Positions 17,952-26,445 of a stretch of 64,000 bases of DNA are shown one piece after another. The stretch's first letter is position 1. Every line of letters starts with the position of its first letter. The translations under genes and the position numbers were made by a program. Source of the DNA: Pseudomonas piscis. Its GTDB lineage: Bacteria; Pseudomonadota; Gammaproteobacteria; Pseudomonadales; Pseudomonadaceae. The stretch is from the NCBI RefSeq assembly GCF_009380155.1, contig NZ_WHUV01000003.1, forward strand, positions 186,001 to 250,000. Reading direction: 5' to 3'. The notes below the pieces were generated by a model. The model saw only the letters and a program-made list of their open reading frames with translations, had not been told where the DNA came from and searched no databases.

Positions 17952-18470
17952 ATGTTTTCACGGCGACAGTTCTTATTGGCCAGTGGCGGCCTGGGTGTGG
18001 CGGCCCTGGCCTTGGAGGTCCTGCCACGCTTGGGCGGCGCTGACGCGCTGGTCGCACCGGCGCTGGCCGACGAGGTTTTCGAGGTCAGTCACAGCGACGC
18101 TGAATGGCGCAGCCTGCTCAGCCCGCAGCAGTACCAGGTGCTGCTCGAGGAGGGCACCGAGCGCGCCTACAGCAGCCCGTTGAACGACGAGCACCGCGCC
18201 GGCACCTTTGCCTGCGCCGGTTGTGCGCTGGCGCTGTTTTCCTCGACCACCAAGTTCGACAGCCACACCGGCTGGCCAAGCTTCTGGGCCCCGCTGGAAC
18301 ATGCAGTGGCGCAGCGCAACGATCGTTCTTTGGGCATGCAGCGCACCGAAGTGCACTGCCGGCGCTGCGGCGGCCACCTGGGGCATGTATTCGATGATGG
18401 CCCGGCGCCTACCGGCCTGCGCTACTGCATGAACGGGCTGGCCATGAACTTCACCGTACAAGCGGCCTGA
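17952..18470 (+). CDS. msrB: TAT-exported methionine-(R)-sulfoxide reductase MsrB
   Basis: A 172-residue MsrB with an N-terminal twin-arginine signal (FSRRQFLLASGG, then an alanine-rich hydrophobic stretch ending near ALA-D at about 40). The enzyme domain has the zinc cysteines as CAGC and CRRC, the substrate segment SHTGWPSFW and the catalytic Cys159 in RYCMNG. It reduces R-methionine sulfoxide in proteins. The TAT signal puts it in the periplasm as a folded zinc protein. The ATG at 17952 follows GGGAGG by about 5 bases. It is first in a three-gene run with dipZ and msrA. Confidence 0.92.
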   Translation: MFSRRQFLLASGGLGVAALALEVLPRLGGADALVAPALADEVFEVSHSDAEWRSLLSPQQYQVLLEEGTERAYSSPLNDEHRAGTFACAGCALALFSSTTKFDSHTGWPSFWAPLEHAVAQRNDRSLGMQRTEVHCRRCGGHLGHVFDDGPAPTGLRYCMNGLAMNFTVQAA

Positions 18471-18501
18471 TGCTGTTTCTCACCGATAGAAGGATGACCT
18501 C

Positions 18502-20280
18502 ATGTGGCTACTGCTTCTCGCTTATCTCGGTGGTGTGCTGACCATTGTCAGCCCCTGCATTCTGCCGGTATTGCCCTTTGTCTTCGCTCGCACCGGCCAG
18601 CCGTTCTTGCGCAGTGGCTTGCCGCTGTTGCTGGGCATGGCCCTGACCTTCGCCGTGGTCGCGAGCCTGGCGGCGGTGGGCGGCGCCTGGGTGGTGCAAG
18701 CCAATCAGTACGGTCGCTGGCTCGCGTTGCTGTGCGTAGCACTGTTCGGGCTGACGCTGCTGCTGCCGCGGTTGGCCGAGCGCCTGACCCGGCCGCTGGT
18801 TGCGGTGGGCGGGCGGCTGTCGGAGGCTGCCGGCCACGACCCACGGCCGCGGCCCGGCGCTTCATTGTTGATCGGCGTTGCCACCGGCCTGCTCTGGGCG
18901 CCGTGCGCCGGGCCGATTCTCGGGCTGTTGCTGACCGGGGCAGCATTGCAGGGCGCCAACCTCGCGACCAGCCTGCTGTTGCTGGCCTACGCGGGCGGCG
19001 CTGCGACCTCGCTGGCCGTGGCGCTGTTGCTCGGTGGCAAGGTATTCGCCGCCATGAAGCGCTCCCTGGGCGCCGGTGAATGGCTGCGCAAGGGCCTGGG
19101 GGCAGCGATGCTCGCCGGGGTCGCGGCCATTGCCATGGGCTGGGACACCGGGATTCTGGCGCGTCTTTCCACGGCCTCCACCGCCGGCCTGGAGCAGGCC
19201 CTGGTGGGACGGTTGGCGGGTGGGGCGGCTGCACCGGAGGGGGCGATGCAGGCGCAAGATCACCTCGGCGGCGCAATGATGGCTGCCGCTGGCGCCATGT
19301 CCGCGCCGGCCTTGCCGGTGCAGGGCCCGTTGCCGCCGCTGAGTGGCGCCGTGCAGTGGCTCAACTCGCCCCCCCTGAGTGCCGAGGCGCTGAAGGGCAA
19401 GGTGGTACTGGTGGATTTCTGGACCTACTCCTGCATCAACTGCCTGCGCAGCCTGCCCTATGTCAAAGCCTGGGCCGAGAAGTACCGCGACCAGGGGCTG
19501 GTGGTGATCGGTGTACACGCCCCGGAGTTCGCCTTCGAACGGGACGTGGGCAATGTCACCAAGGCCGTGAAGGACTTGGGCATCGACTACCCCGTGGCCA
19601 TCGACAACGACTACCGGATCTGGCGTGCCTTCGACAACCAGTACTGGCCGGCGCACTACTTCGCCGATGCCCAGGGGCGCATTCGCTACCAGCACTTCGG
19701 CGAGGGTGAGTACGCCGAGTCGGAGCGAGTGATCCAGCAACTGCTGCGCGAGGCCGGCAATGCCCAGGTCACCGGTGGCTTGATCCAGGCCGAGGCCAAG
19801 GGGGTGCAGCAAGCGGCGGACATGAACGAGGTGCGCTCGCCGGAAACCTACGTCGGCTACCAGCGCTCGGAGAACTTCGTGCCCCAGGCCAGCCTGGCGC
19901 CGGACACCATCGCGGCCTATGACGTGCCGGCGCAGTTGGCGCTGAACGACTGGGGCCTGCGCGGGCAGTGGAAGGTCGGTGCCGAAAGTGCTCGATCCAC
20001 TGCACCAGGCGGGGCGCTGGTGTACCGCTTTCACGCCCGTGACCTGCACCTGGTACTGGGTCCGGGGAGCGATGGTCGGCCAGTGCGCTTCAAGGTGCTG
20101 ATCGACGGCCAGGCACCGGGGGCGGACCACGGCGTGGATGTGGCGCCCGACGGCAGCGGCCAAGTGACCGAGCAGCGCCTGTACCAGTTGGTGCGTCAGG
20201 CCGGCGATGTGGCGGAGCACACCTTCAGCATCGAGTTTCTCGAACCAGGGGTGCAGGCCTATGCCTTCACCTTTGGTTGA
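18502..20280 (+). CDS. dipZ: DipZ-like thiol-disulfide electron conduit (CcdA + thioredoxin-like domain)
   Basis: A 592-residue fusion. The N-terminal CcdA/DsbD membrane domain (about 1-230, at least six helices) has the two electron-carrying cysteines in SPCILP and APCAGP. A linker rich in Ala/Met/Gly leads to a periplasmic thioredoxin-like domain with the redox motif WTYSCINC (Cys311, Cys314). The C-terminal 150 residues form the beta-rich domain found in DipZ proteins. It would carry reducing power from cytoplasmic thioredoxin to periplasmic enzymes. Its place between exported msrB and msrA suggests these reductases are its clients. Confidence 0.9.
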   Translation: MWLLLLAYLGGVLTIVSPCILPVLPFVFARTGQPFLRSGLPLLLGMALTFAVVASLAAVGGAWVVQANQYGRWLALLCVALFGLTLLLPRLAERLTRPLVAVGGRLSEAAGHDPRPRPGASLLIGVATGLLWAPCAGPILGLLLTGAALQGANLATSLLLLAYAGGAATSLAVALLLGGKVFAAMKRSLGAGEWLRKGLGAAMLAGVAAIAMGWDTGILARLSTASTAGLEQALVGRLAGGAAAPEGAMQAQDHLGGAMMAAAGAMSAPALPVQGPLPPLSGAVQWLNSPPLSAEALKGKVVLVDFWTYSCINCLRSLPYVKAWAEKYRDQGLVVIGVHAPEFAFERDVGNVTKAVKDLGIDYPVAIDNDYRIWRAFDNQYWPAHYFADAQGRIRYQHFGEGEYAESERVIQQLLREAGNAQVTGGLIQAEAKGVQQAADMNEVRSPETYVGYQRSENFVPQASLAPDTIAAYDVPAQLALNDWGLRGQWKVGAESARSTAPGGALVYRFHARDLHLVLGPGSDGRPVRFKVLIDGQAPGADHGVDVAPDGSGQVTEQRLYQLVRQAGDVAEHTFSIEFLEPGVQAYAFTFG

Positions 20281-20367
20281 GAGGCGGGGACACGACAGTC
20301 GGTTGGTCTGGATCGTGGAAAGGCCGGGCGCGGCCCTGCTGGTTCACTCATGGCAAGAGAGGCAGGT

Positions 20368-21066
20368 ATGAAAAACATTCTGGGCGCAGTGCTGGCAATG
20401 ACCGTGCTGGGGCTGGCGGGGCAGTGCTCGGCCTTTTCCCTTGGCGGTACCGGTGACGCGGTGGTGATCGCACCGCCAGCGCTGGATGAACGCAATCCGG
20501 CCCCTAGCGAGACGGCGGTATTTGCCGGTGGTTGCTTCTGGGGTGTGCAGGGCGTGTTTGCCCATGTCAAAGGCGTGCAGCGCGCGGTGTCCGGTTATGC
20601 CGGGGGCGCGGCGCAGACGGCGGACTATCAGCGGGTCAGCGAAGGTGACACCGGGCATGCCGAGTCGGTGCAGGTGACCTTCGATCCGGCCCAGGTCAGC
20701 TACGGCAGCTTGCTGCAGATCTACTTCTCGGTGGCCCACGACCCTACCGAACTCAATCGCCAGGGGCCGGACAGCGGCACCCAGTACCGCTCGGCGCTGT
20801 TCCCGCAGACGCCCGAGCAACAACGGGTGGCCCAGGCCTACATCGCCCAGCTCGATGCAGGACGGGCGTTCGCCAAGCCCATTGCCACCCGCCTGGAACC
20901 GGACCAGACTTTTTACCCGGCGGAGGCCTATCACCAGGATTTTCTTGCCGAGCACCCTGGCTATCCCTACATCGTGATCAATGACCTGCCCAAGGTGGTG
21001 CACCTCAAGCAGCTGTTTCCCGAGCGTTACCAGGAACAGCCGATACGGGTGAAGACTGGCGGTTGA
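20368..21066 (+). CDS. msrA: Exported methionine-(S)-sulfoxide reductase MsrA
   Basis: A 232-residue MsrA with a Sec-type signal peptide (MKNILGAVLAMTVLGLAGQCSAF). The active-site motif FAGGCFWGVQ places the catalytic cysteine at Cys56, and GYAGG, GHAESVQV, SVAHDPTELNRQGPDSGTQYR and YHQDF are family hallmarks. It repairs S-methionine sulfoxide, complementing the R-specific MsrB upstream. The ATG at 20368 is preceded by AGAGAGGCAGGT; the frame extends upstream without a signal-like sequence. An MsrA with a signal peptide is less common than the cytoplasmic form. Confidence 0.9.
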   Translation: MKNILGAVLAMTVLGLAGQCSAFSLGGTGDAVVIAPPALDERNPAPSETAVFAGGCFWGVQGVFAHVKGVQRAVSGYAGGAAQTADYQRVSEGDTGHAESVQVTFDPAQVSYGSLLQIYFSVAHDPTELNRQGPDSGTQYRSALFPQTPEQQRVAQAYIAQLDAGRAFAKPIATRLEPDQTFYPAEAYHQDFLAEHPGYPYIVINDLPKVVHLKQLFPERYQEQPIRVKTGG

Positions 21067-21090
21067 TGACCGATCTTGAGGGCGGGGAGG

Positions 21091-21720
21091 TCAGTAGCGC
21101 CACTTGCGTAGCAGATCCTCGCCATAGCGCTGGCTGATCAGCGCTTCGACGCCGTCATCGTCGTCATGTACCTCGGCCAGGCACAGCAGCATCAGCGCGT
21201 CCAGGTAGTCCTGCGGCGAATCGAAGAAAGGCGTCAGGGCCATGCCGCTATCGTGGTCGAAGTAGTAGACCGTGCCGGTGTCACGCTCGAAGCAGAACAG
21301 GTTGCCGTTGCCCAGGTAGTCGCCGAAGGCCACCAGCCTTTGCGCCAGTGCCAGGTCCAGGTATTGCTCGTCGATCTCGACGATGCCGGGGTAGGCCTCC
21401 AGCAGAGGCTGGATCGAGATGTCGCCGGGCTCGACGCTGCACAGGGTCTCGGCCAGGGACAGCACCCCCAGCTGGCGGTGATAGTCACGCAGCGCCGGTG
21501 GCAGCGGGCAGCCCAGGCGCTGTTCCAGGGCCTGCAAGGCGTCTTCGCTGACGGGTGTCAGCTCGGGTTCGTTGATGTGTCCTTCCCATAACGCGCCGTA
21601 GGCGCCAATCGCCGCCCGGTACCAGGCCAGGCGCGTGGCCTGATCGGGCAGGTCCGGCCAGGCCAGGGGCGGGCAGCCGGTCGGTGGCCAGTCGGCGTTG
21701 GTGTCGTGTTGTTCTGACAT
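21091..21720 (-). CDS. SMI1/KNR4-type protein
   Basis: A 209-residue acidic soluble protein. The central part has the SMI1/KNR4 (SUKH) pattern: ALEQRLGCPLPPALRDYHRQLG, followed by a strand-rich segment with FGDYLGNGNLFCFERDTGTVYYFDHDSG. SUKH proteins often act as immunity proteins to toxins, but many are orphans. No toxin gene lies beside it here. It is convergent with msrA, 25 bases away, and lies 35 bases downstream of the GNAT gene on the same strand. Confidence 0.75.
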   Translation of the reverse strand: MSEQHDTNADWPPTGCPPLAWPDLPDQATRLAWYRAAIGAYGALWEGHINEPELTPVSEDALQALEQRLGCPLPPALRDYHRQLGVLSLAETLCSVEPGDISIQPLLEAYPGIVEIDEQYLDLALAQRLVAFGDYLGNGNLFCFERDTGTVYYFDHDSGMALTPFFDSPQDYLDALMLLCLAEVHDDDDGVEALISQRYGEDLLRKWRY

Positions 21721-21755
21721 GAGGGCTCCTTGGGTGAGCGGCAGGTGAAGGGCGA

Positions 21756-22157
21756 TCAGGCGCTATGGCGCTTGCGCTCCATGGCGATGTCCGAGGGCTC
21801 GAAGCCCATCGAGCGGAAGAACTGCGCCGCTCCAGGACGACCGGCGCGCAGGACCCAGGTGATCTGCGGGTTATCGCCCATCACCCAGTGCACCAGGGCC
21901 CGGCCTGTACCTTGCCGCCGATATTGCTGGGCAACCACCACCATGGACAGGTAGCCGTTGGATAGCCCATCGCTGAGGCCGCGGGCAAAGCCGATGATGC
22001 TGTTGTCGTGCCATGCCACCGCCGTGCGCTGGGAGTTGGCCAGCAACTGGCTGAAGTACTCGCGGGTACCAATGCGATGGCCCCAGCCGTTGTCGCCGAG
22101 AAATTGCCGCAGGGCTTCGCAGTCCTCGGCCCGGGCGTCGCGGATCAGCATGGGCAT
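21756..22157 (-). CDS. GNAT-family N-acetyltransferase
   Basis: A 133-residue single-domain GNAT protein. It begins MPMLIRDARAEDCEALRQFL, the usual first strand and helix. Motif A is YLSMVVVAQQYRRQGTGRALVHWV with the RRQGTG acetyl-CoA loop, and it ends with AAQFFRSMGFEPSD. The ATG at 22157 has TTGGAG about 5 bases upstream; the longer frame from 22319 has no support. The acceptor is unknown. It may be co-transcribed with the SUKH gene. Confidence 0.8.
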   Translation of the reverse strand: MPMLIRDARAEDCEALRQFLGDNGWGHRIGTREYFSQLLANSQRTAVAWHDNSIIGFARGLSDGLSNGYLSMVVVAQQYRRQGTGRALVHWVMGDNPQITWVLRAGRPGAAQFFRSMGFEPSDIAMERKRHSA

Positions 22158-22321
22158 GTCTCCAATGGGTAGCGATCGCGGATTGCATCCCGCCGGCGGG
22201 TTATTCGTCAAGCGCGGCTGAACGCTTCGGTCAAGCCGGGCGAGCATTGCGAACATTGTTGCCGGCTGGCGCCAGGCGTAGCGTGGTGCCTGGACCTGGA
22301 TCTGCCTGGAGGGACGCAAGC

Positions 22322-23152
22322 ATGACCGTGAAACTGGGAGCCATCGATGCCTGGGCGCAGCCGGCCAATGGCCGCGCGCGGGCGCTGTTGCCGGAAGTCG
22401 CCCGGCTGTTCGAGAAATCCGGCTCGGCGCACCTGCTCGACCAGCCGGTGAGCATCGAGCAGACCGTGGCGCTGATGGATCAGGCCGGAGTGGAAAAGCT
22501 CATGCTCAGCGCCTGGTGCCGGCCCGAGGGCTGGGTGTTCAGCAACGATGAAGTGGCGGCCTATACCCGGGCCTTTCCCGAGCGTTTCGTCGGCGTGGCC
22601 ACGGTGGACCTGAGTCGGCCCATGGCGGCCCTGGCCGAGCTCGATCGGGCGGTGGGCGAGCTGGGTTGCAAGGCCCTGCGCATCGTGCCCTGGCTCTGGA
22701 AGCTGCCGCCCAACCACCGCCTGTACTACCCGCTGTACGCCAAGTGCATCGAGCTGGGGATTCCCTTCTGTACCCAGGTCGGCCACACCGGACCGCTGAT
22801 GCCCTCGGAGACCGGGCGGCCGGTGCCCTACCTGGACGAGGTGGCCCTGGACTTTCCCGAGCTGGTGATCGTCGGCGGGCACATCGGCCATCCCTGGACC
22901 GACGAGATGATCGGCCTGGCCTGGAAGCACGACAATATCCACATCGATACCTCGGCTTACCTGCCGGCCTACTACCCGCCGCAACTGCTGCATTTCATCC
23001 GTACTTACGGCCAGGACAAGGTCTTGTTCGGCAGCAACTTCCCCCAGCTGTCGCTGAAAAAATGCCTGGAGCAGGTCCAGGCCCTGGAACTTCCGCCGCC
23101 AATCGCGGACAAATTCCTCCAGGGCAATGCCCGCCGGGTTTTCGGTTTGTAG
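22322..23152 (+). CDS. Amidohydrolase-2 family protein (decarboxylase/hydrolase type)
   Basis: A 276-residue TIM-barrel protein of the ACMSD/amidohydrolase-2 group. The first metal site is degenerate: the start reads GAIDAWAQP where relatives have HxH. Later elements persist: TQVGHTG, VIVGGHIGHPWTDEM, HIDTSAYLPAYYP and FGSNFPQ, where the usual aspartate is Asn. With the N-terminal HxH changed to DAW and the terminal Asp changed to Asn, its metal dependence is doubtful. The ATG at 22322 follows GGAGGGA by 7 bases. Confidence 0.75.
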   Translation: MTVKLGAIDAWAQPANGRARALLPEVARLFEKSGSAHLLDQPVSIEQTVALMDQAGVEKLMLSAWCRPEGWVFSNDEVAAYTRAFPERFVGVATVDLSRPMAALAELDRAVGELGCKALRIVPWLWKLPPNHRLYYPLYAKCIELGIPFCTQVGHTGPLMPSETGRPVPYLDEVALDFPELVIVGGHIGHPWTDEMIGLAWKHDNIHIDTSAYLPAYYPPQLLHFIRTYGQDKVLFGSNFPQLSLKKCLEQVQALELPPPIADKFLQGNARRVFGL

Positions 23153-23298
23153 TCGTCTCCCGCAGGCGCACACGGCCGTGACCCTGGGCGGCCCGGGTCC
23201 GCTGGCGAACGGTGCGCGCACCTTGGCAGCGGTTTTTCTGGCTCGAGGTTTCTTGTAATCTTGGCCTCCCCATTCACGGACGAATATCGAGACAGCCC

Positions 23299-23742
23299 AT
23301 GGCTAACTCCACCCCGTCACGCCTCGGCAAGATCCTCCAGGGTCTGCTGTTCGCCCTGATCGGCATCGGCCTGCTGGTCATCGCCGGCAACCTTGCACTC
23401 GACCGCCGCGAATTCCTCGCCAGCGCCCAGACCGCCGACGGCATCGTCAGCGACCTGAATGCCGGCGGCTCGCACCCCGAGATCGCCTTCACCACGGCCA
23501 GTGGGGAGAAGATCTCCTATCCCCAGGGCGGCTTCATCTTCGGCTACCAGAAAGACCAGCCGGTCCGGGTCTACTACCAGCCCGACCGCGCGGCCAACAG
23601 CGCGGTGATCGACGATCCGGCCGCTCTCTGGGCCACCCCGGGCGTGCTGGGCCTGATCGGCCTGGTGTTCGTCATTGCCGGCCTCATCGGCATCGCCAGC
23701 CAGCGCGGGCGTCGCGCCGCACAACCATTAAAAGGACTTTGA
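23299..23742 (+). CDS. DUF3592-type membrane protein
   Basis: A 147-residue protein with a membrane helix near each end (LLFALIGIGLLVIAGNLAL and GVLGLIGLVFVIAGLIGIAS). These flank a periplasmic or cytoplasmic beta-rich core (TADGIVSDLNAGGSHPEIAFTT, VRVYYQPDRAANSAVID), the layout of DUF3592 proteins. It ends 4 bases before the next gene, so the two form an operon. Function is unknown. Confidence 0.72.
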   Translation: MANSTPSRLGKILQGLLFALIGIGLLVIAGNLALDRREFLASAQTADGIVSDLNAGGSHPEIAFTTASGEKISYPQGGFIFGYQKDQPVRVYYQPDRAANSAVIDDPAALWATPGVLGLIGLVFVIAGLIGIASQRGRRAAQPLKGL

Positions 23743-23746
23743 ACCC

Positions 23747-24331
23747 ATGAGCTATGACATCCCGATCCCGGTCAACGAGAGTCGCTGGCAGTACCAGACC
23801 GCCAGTGGCGGCGGCCTGACCGTGGCCCTGCTGGCTGGCAGCGGCGCTTCCCTGGTACTGCGCTCGCCCCAGGGCGAGGATGTGCACTACCACTATGGCG
23901 GCCTTGGGGTGGGGGTAGGGTTCGGCGCCCGCCTGCCGCGTTTCGGCAAGGTCAATATCCGGATCAAGGGCAAGACCGTCGGCGGCGCCGGTGCTGCCGA
24001 AGCCTTTCCCAGCACCGGCAAGGTGTTCGTTTCCGACGCCCTGGCCAGCCGCGACCTGACCAGCGACGACATCACCGGCCCTTGCCTGTACACCGAAGTC
24101 GGTGCCGGGCTGGGGGTGGGTGGTTCGGCCACGGCCTTGCTGTTCGGCCTGGACCCCAAGCTGCTGGCCCTGGCGGTAGCGGTGAATTCCACTGCGGCCT
24201 CGATTTTCGCGGCTACCACGGTCAACCGCCAACTGCTGCAGTCGGCCAAGGGTGCGGTAGTCATGGCCGGGATGAACGCCGGCCTGCAAGCCGGCGGCGG
24301 TGCGGCGATCTACATGGGCTACCTGTTCTAG
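23747..24331 (+). CDS. Glycine/alanine-rich hypothetical protein
   Basis: A 194-residue protein without a signal peptide. It is unusually rich in Gly, with GGLGVGVGFGARL, GGAGAAEAF and VGAGLGVGGSATALLFGL. Its C-terminal third (LLALAVAVNSTAASIFAATTV; AGLQAGGGAAIYMGYLF) is hydrophobic and could span a membrane or form a pore-like oligomer. It is co-transcribed with the DUF3592-type gene four bases upstream. I recognise no family. Confidence 0.65.
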   Translation: MSYDIPIPVNESRWQYQTASGGGLTVALLAGSGASLVLRSPQGEDVHYHYGGLGVGVGFGARLPRFGKVNIRIKGKTVGGAGAAEAFPSTGKVFVSDALASRDLTSDDITGPCLYTEVGAGLGVGGSATALLFGLDPKLLALAVAVNSTAASIFAATTVNRQLLQSAKGAVVMAGMNAGLQAGGGAAIYMGYLF

Positions 24332-24356
24332 CCCTTTCTGCCCGGGGCGCCTGGGG

Positions 24357-25604
24357 TCACAGGCGCGCCAGGCATTGCTGGAGAATATCCAGCCCCTCTT
24401 CGAAGACTTCCGCTTCCGTGGTCAGGGGCGCCAACAGGCGCACGATATGCCGTGACTTGCCGCTGGGCATCAGCAGCAGGCCGGCTTCCCGGGCGCTGGC
24501 CAGCAGATTGTTCAACGGCTCCGACGCTGGCGCGCCATGCTCATCCAGCAGCTCGATACCGCGCATGGCGCCGACCCCGGTCAAGCGCCCCAGGTAGCGG
24601 CACAGGCCACTGGACTTCCAGTGCTGGTAACGCTCGACAATCGCTCGCTCCTGGTGCGTGCCCCAGGTGTGCAGATGCTCGTCGGTCATTTCCTCCAGGG
24701 TCGCCAGGGCCGCGGCACAAGCGATCGGGTTGCCCGAATAGGTGCCGCCCAGGCCGCCTCGGGGCAGGCTGTCCAGCAGCTCCTGGCGACCCACCACCGC
24801 GCCCAGGGGCAGGCCGCCGCCGATGCTCTTGCCCAGGAGGATCAGGTCCGGTTCGATGCCCAGCCGGGAAAAACCGAAACGCTGGCCGGTGCGGCCGAAG
24901 CCGGACTGGATTTCGTCGGCCACCAAGAGGATCCGCTGTTCGTCGCACAAGCGACGCAGGGCCTGGGCGAACCCCGGGTCCAGAGCCAGGAAGCCGCCTT
25001 CGCCCTGCACTGGCTCGAAGATGAAGCAGGCCACCTCGCCGACATCGATCTCGACGCTGAACAACCGTTGCATGGCCTTCAAGGCTTCTTCTGCACTCAC
25101 GCCGTTGTCGGCGCTAGGGTAGGGCAGGTGGTACACGGGCCCCGGTAGTACGCCGACCTTCTGCTTGTAGGGGGCGACCTTGCCGTTGAGGTTGAGGGTG
25201 GCCAGGGTACGGCCATGGAAGCCACCATCGAAGGCGATCACGGCGCTGCGCCCGGTGGCGGCGCGGACGATCTTCAAGGCGTTTTCCGCTGCTTCGGCGC
25301 CACTGTTGGTGAGCATGCCGCTGACCGGGTAGCTCACCGGGATGAAGCGGGCCAGGCGCTCCATGAACTCAAGGTAGGGCGCGTGGGCAGCGGCGTTGAA
25401 GGCGTAGTGGGTGAGGCGGCTGGCCTGGGCCTGGATGGCCGCGACGATGCGCGGATGACAGTGCCCGAGGTTGAGCACGCCAATGCCGCCGACGAAGTCG
25501 ATGTAGCGCTTGCCCTGGGTGTCCCAGACTTCGGCGTTGCGCCCGTGGCTGAGCTGGATCGGGTGGACGGTGGCGATCGAACGGCTGATATTTTCGTAGC
25601 TCAT
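24357..25604 (-). CDS. Class III aminotransferase (GabT-like)
   Basis: A 415-residue PLP enzyme of the omega-amino acid aminotransferase class. Typical motifs are FVGGIGVLNLGHCHPRIVAA, NSGAEAAENALKI, FDGGFHGRT, EPVQGEGGF, LLVADEIQSGFGRTG with the PLP-ring aspartate, and LLGKSIGGGLPLGAV with the Schiff-base lysine. The substrate could be 4-aminobutyrate, 5-aminovalerate, ornithine or 2-aminoadipate; motif content does not decide. The ATG at 25604 gives a family-length protein; the longer frame from 25667 lacks a ribosome-binding site. It is monocistronic. Confidence 0.85.
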   Translation of the reverse strand: MSYENISRSIATVHPIQLSHGRNAEVWDTQGKRYIDFVGGIGVLNLGHCHPRIVAAIQAQASRLTHYAFNAAAHAPYLEFMERLARFIPVSYPVSGMLTNSGAEAAENALKIVRAATGRSAVIAFDGGFHGRTLATLNLNGKVAPYKQKVGVLPGPVYHLPYPSADNGVSAEEALKAMQRLFSVEIDVGEVACFIFEPVQGEGGFLALDPGFAQALRRLCDEQRILLVADEIQSGFGRTGQRFGFSRLGIEPDLILLGKSIGGGLPLGAVVGRQELLDSLPRGGLGGTYSGNPIACAAALATLEEMTDEHLHTWGTHQERAIVERYQHWKSSGLCRYLGRLTGVGAMRGIELLDEHGAPASEPLNNLLASAREAGLLLMPSGKSRHIVRLLAPLTTEAEVFEEGLDILQQCLARL

Positions 25605-25724
25605 TGGACGGGCTCTGCATGCCGGAAACGAGCCGTTATCTAAGCCGGCCTCGGCCGCCTGGGACAAACGAAATAAAGTCGCCGGGTCAGTATGAAATTT
25701 CCCGATCCAGGGTTTGCGCCCGCT

Positions 25725-26306
25725 TCAAGAGGTTTTCGTCTTGTGTCGGTTGCGCAGGTGCCGTACCAGCGCGGCGAGTCCCAGCAGGGCCACCACGCCG
25801 AGGAAGATCGGCAGGCGATAGGGCTTCAGGTCGCCGAAAAAATGCTGCAAGGCCTCGCCGGCCCAATAGCCAGCCCCGACGAACAACATGGCCCAGACCG
25901 CGGCCCCGAGCACATTGAGCAAGGCAAAGCGCCAGGGTGCCAGGCCGCTGGCACCGATGACCATCGGTCCTACCAGGCGCATGCCATAGAGAAAACGCAC
26001 GGCGAACACCGAGGTCAGGGGGTAGCGCTCGATCAGGCCCTTGACCCGTGCGATGGCGGCCTGGTGGCGCTTGAGCCTGGGCAGTATCCGGGTGCCGGAG
26101 TAGCGACCGGTCCAGAACAGCAGCTGGTCGCCGAGGATGCCGCCGAGGGTGGCGAGGCCGAGCACCTGGGGCCACTCCAGGTTGCCCTGGTGCGCCGCCA
26201 TGCCACCGAGGATCAACACAGTCTCACCCTCCAGCAGGCAACCGACGAAGATCACCCAGTAGCCGTAGGTGGCGATCAGGGCGTTGAGGTCCAGGTGGTC
26301 GAGCAT
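25725..26306 (-). CDS. DedA-family inner-membrane protein
   Basis: A 193-residue DedA/SNARE-associated membrane protein; characterised members are lipid or undecaprenyl-phosphate flippases. Visible features are the re-entrant-loop region EGETVLILGGMAAHQG with the conserved acidic residue, ILGDQLLFWTGR, and the RFLYGMRLVGPMVIGASG segment containing the conserved arginines. About five hydrophobic segments follow. The basic tail (RHLRNRHKTKTS) is cytoplasmic. The ATG at 26306 matches the family start. Confidence 0.85.
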   Translation of the reverse strand: MLDHLDLNALIATYGYWVIFVGCLLEGETVLILGGMAAHQGNLEWPQVLGLATLGGILGDQLLFWTGRYSGTRILPRLKRHQAAIARVKGLIERYPLTSVFAVRFLYGMRLVGPMVIGASGLAPWRFALLNVLGAAVWAMLFVGAGYWAGEALQHFFGDLKPYRLPIFLGVVALLGLAALVRHLRNRHKTKTS

Positions 26307-26445
26307 GGGCAGGGTCTTCCGTGGGCAGGTGGAACCGGTGATCGGTAGCGATGCTACACAGAACTCTGATTCCATCGGTCGGCACAAGTGCCTGGAACAT
26401 TCGCCGCTGGCGACAGTTGCGTTCAAGGGCTCTCGGGTAGGCGCT

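Noticed and set aside
21091..21720. SMI1/KNR4 protein as immunity to a contact-dependent toxin
   Set aside because: No toxin, Rhs, CdiA or VgrG gene is adjacent; the fold alone does not prove immunity.
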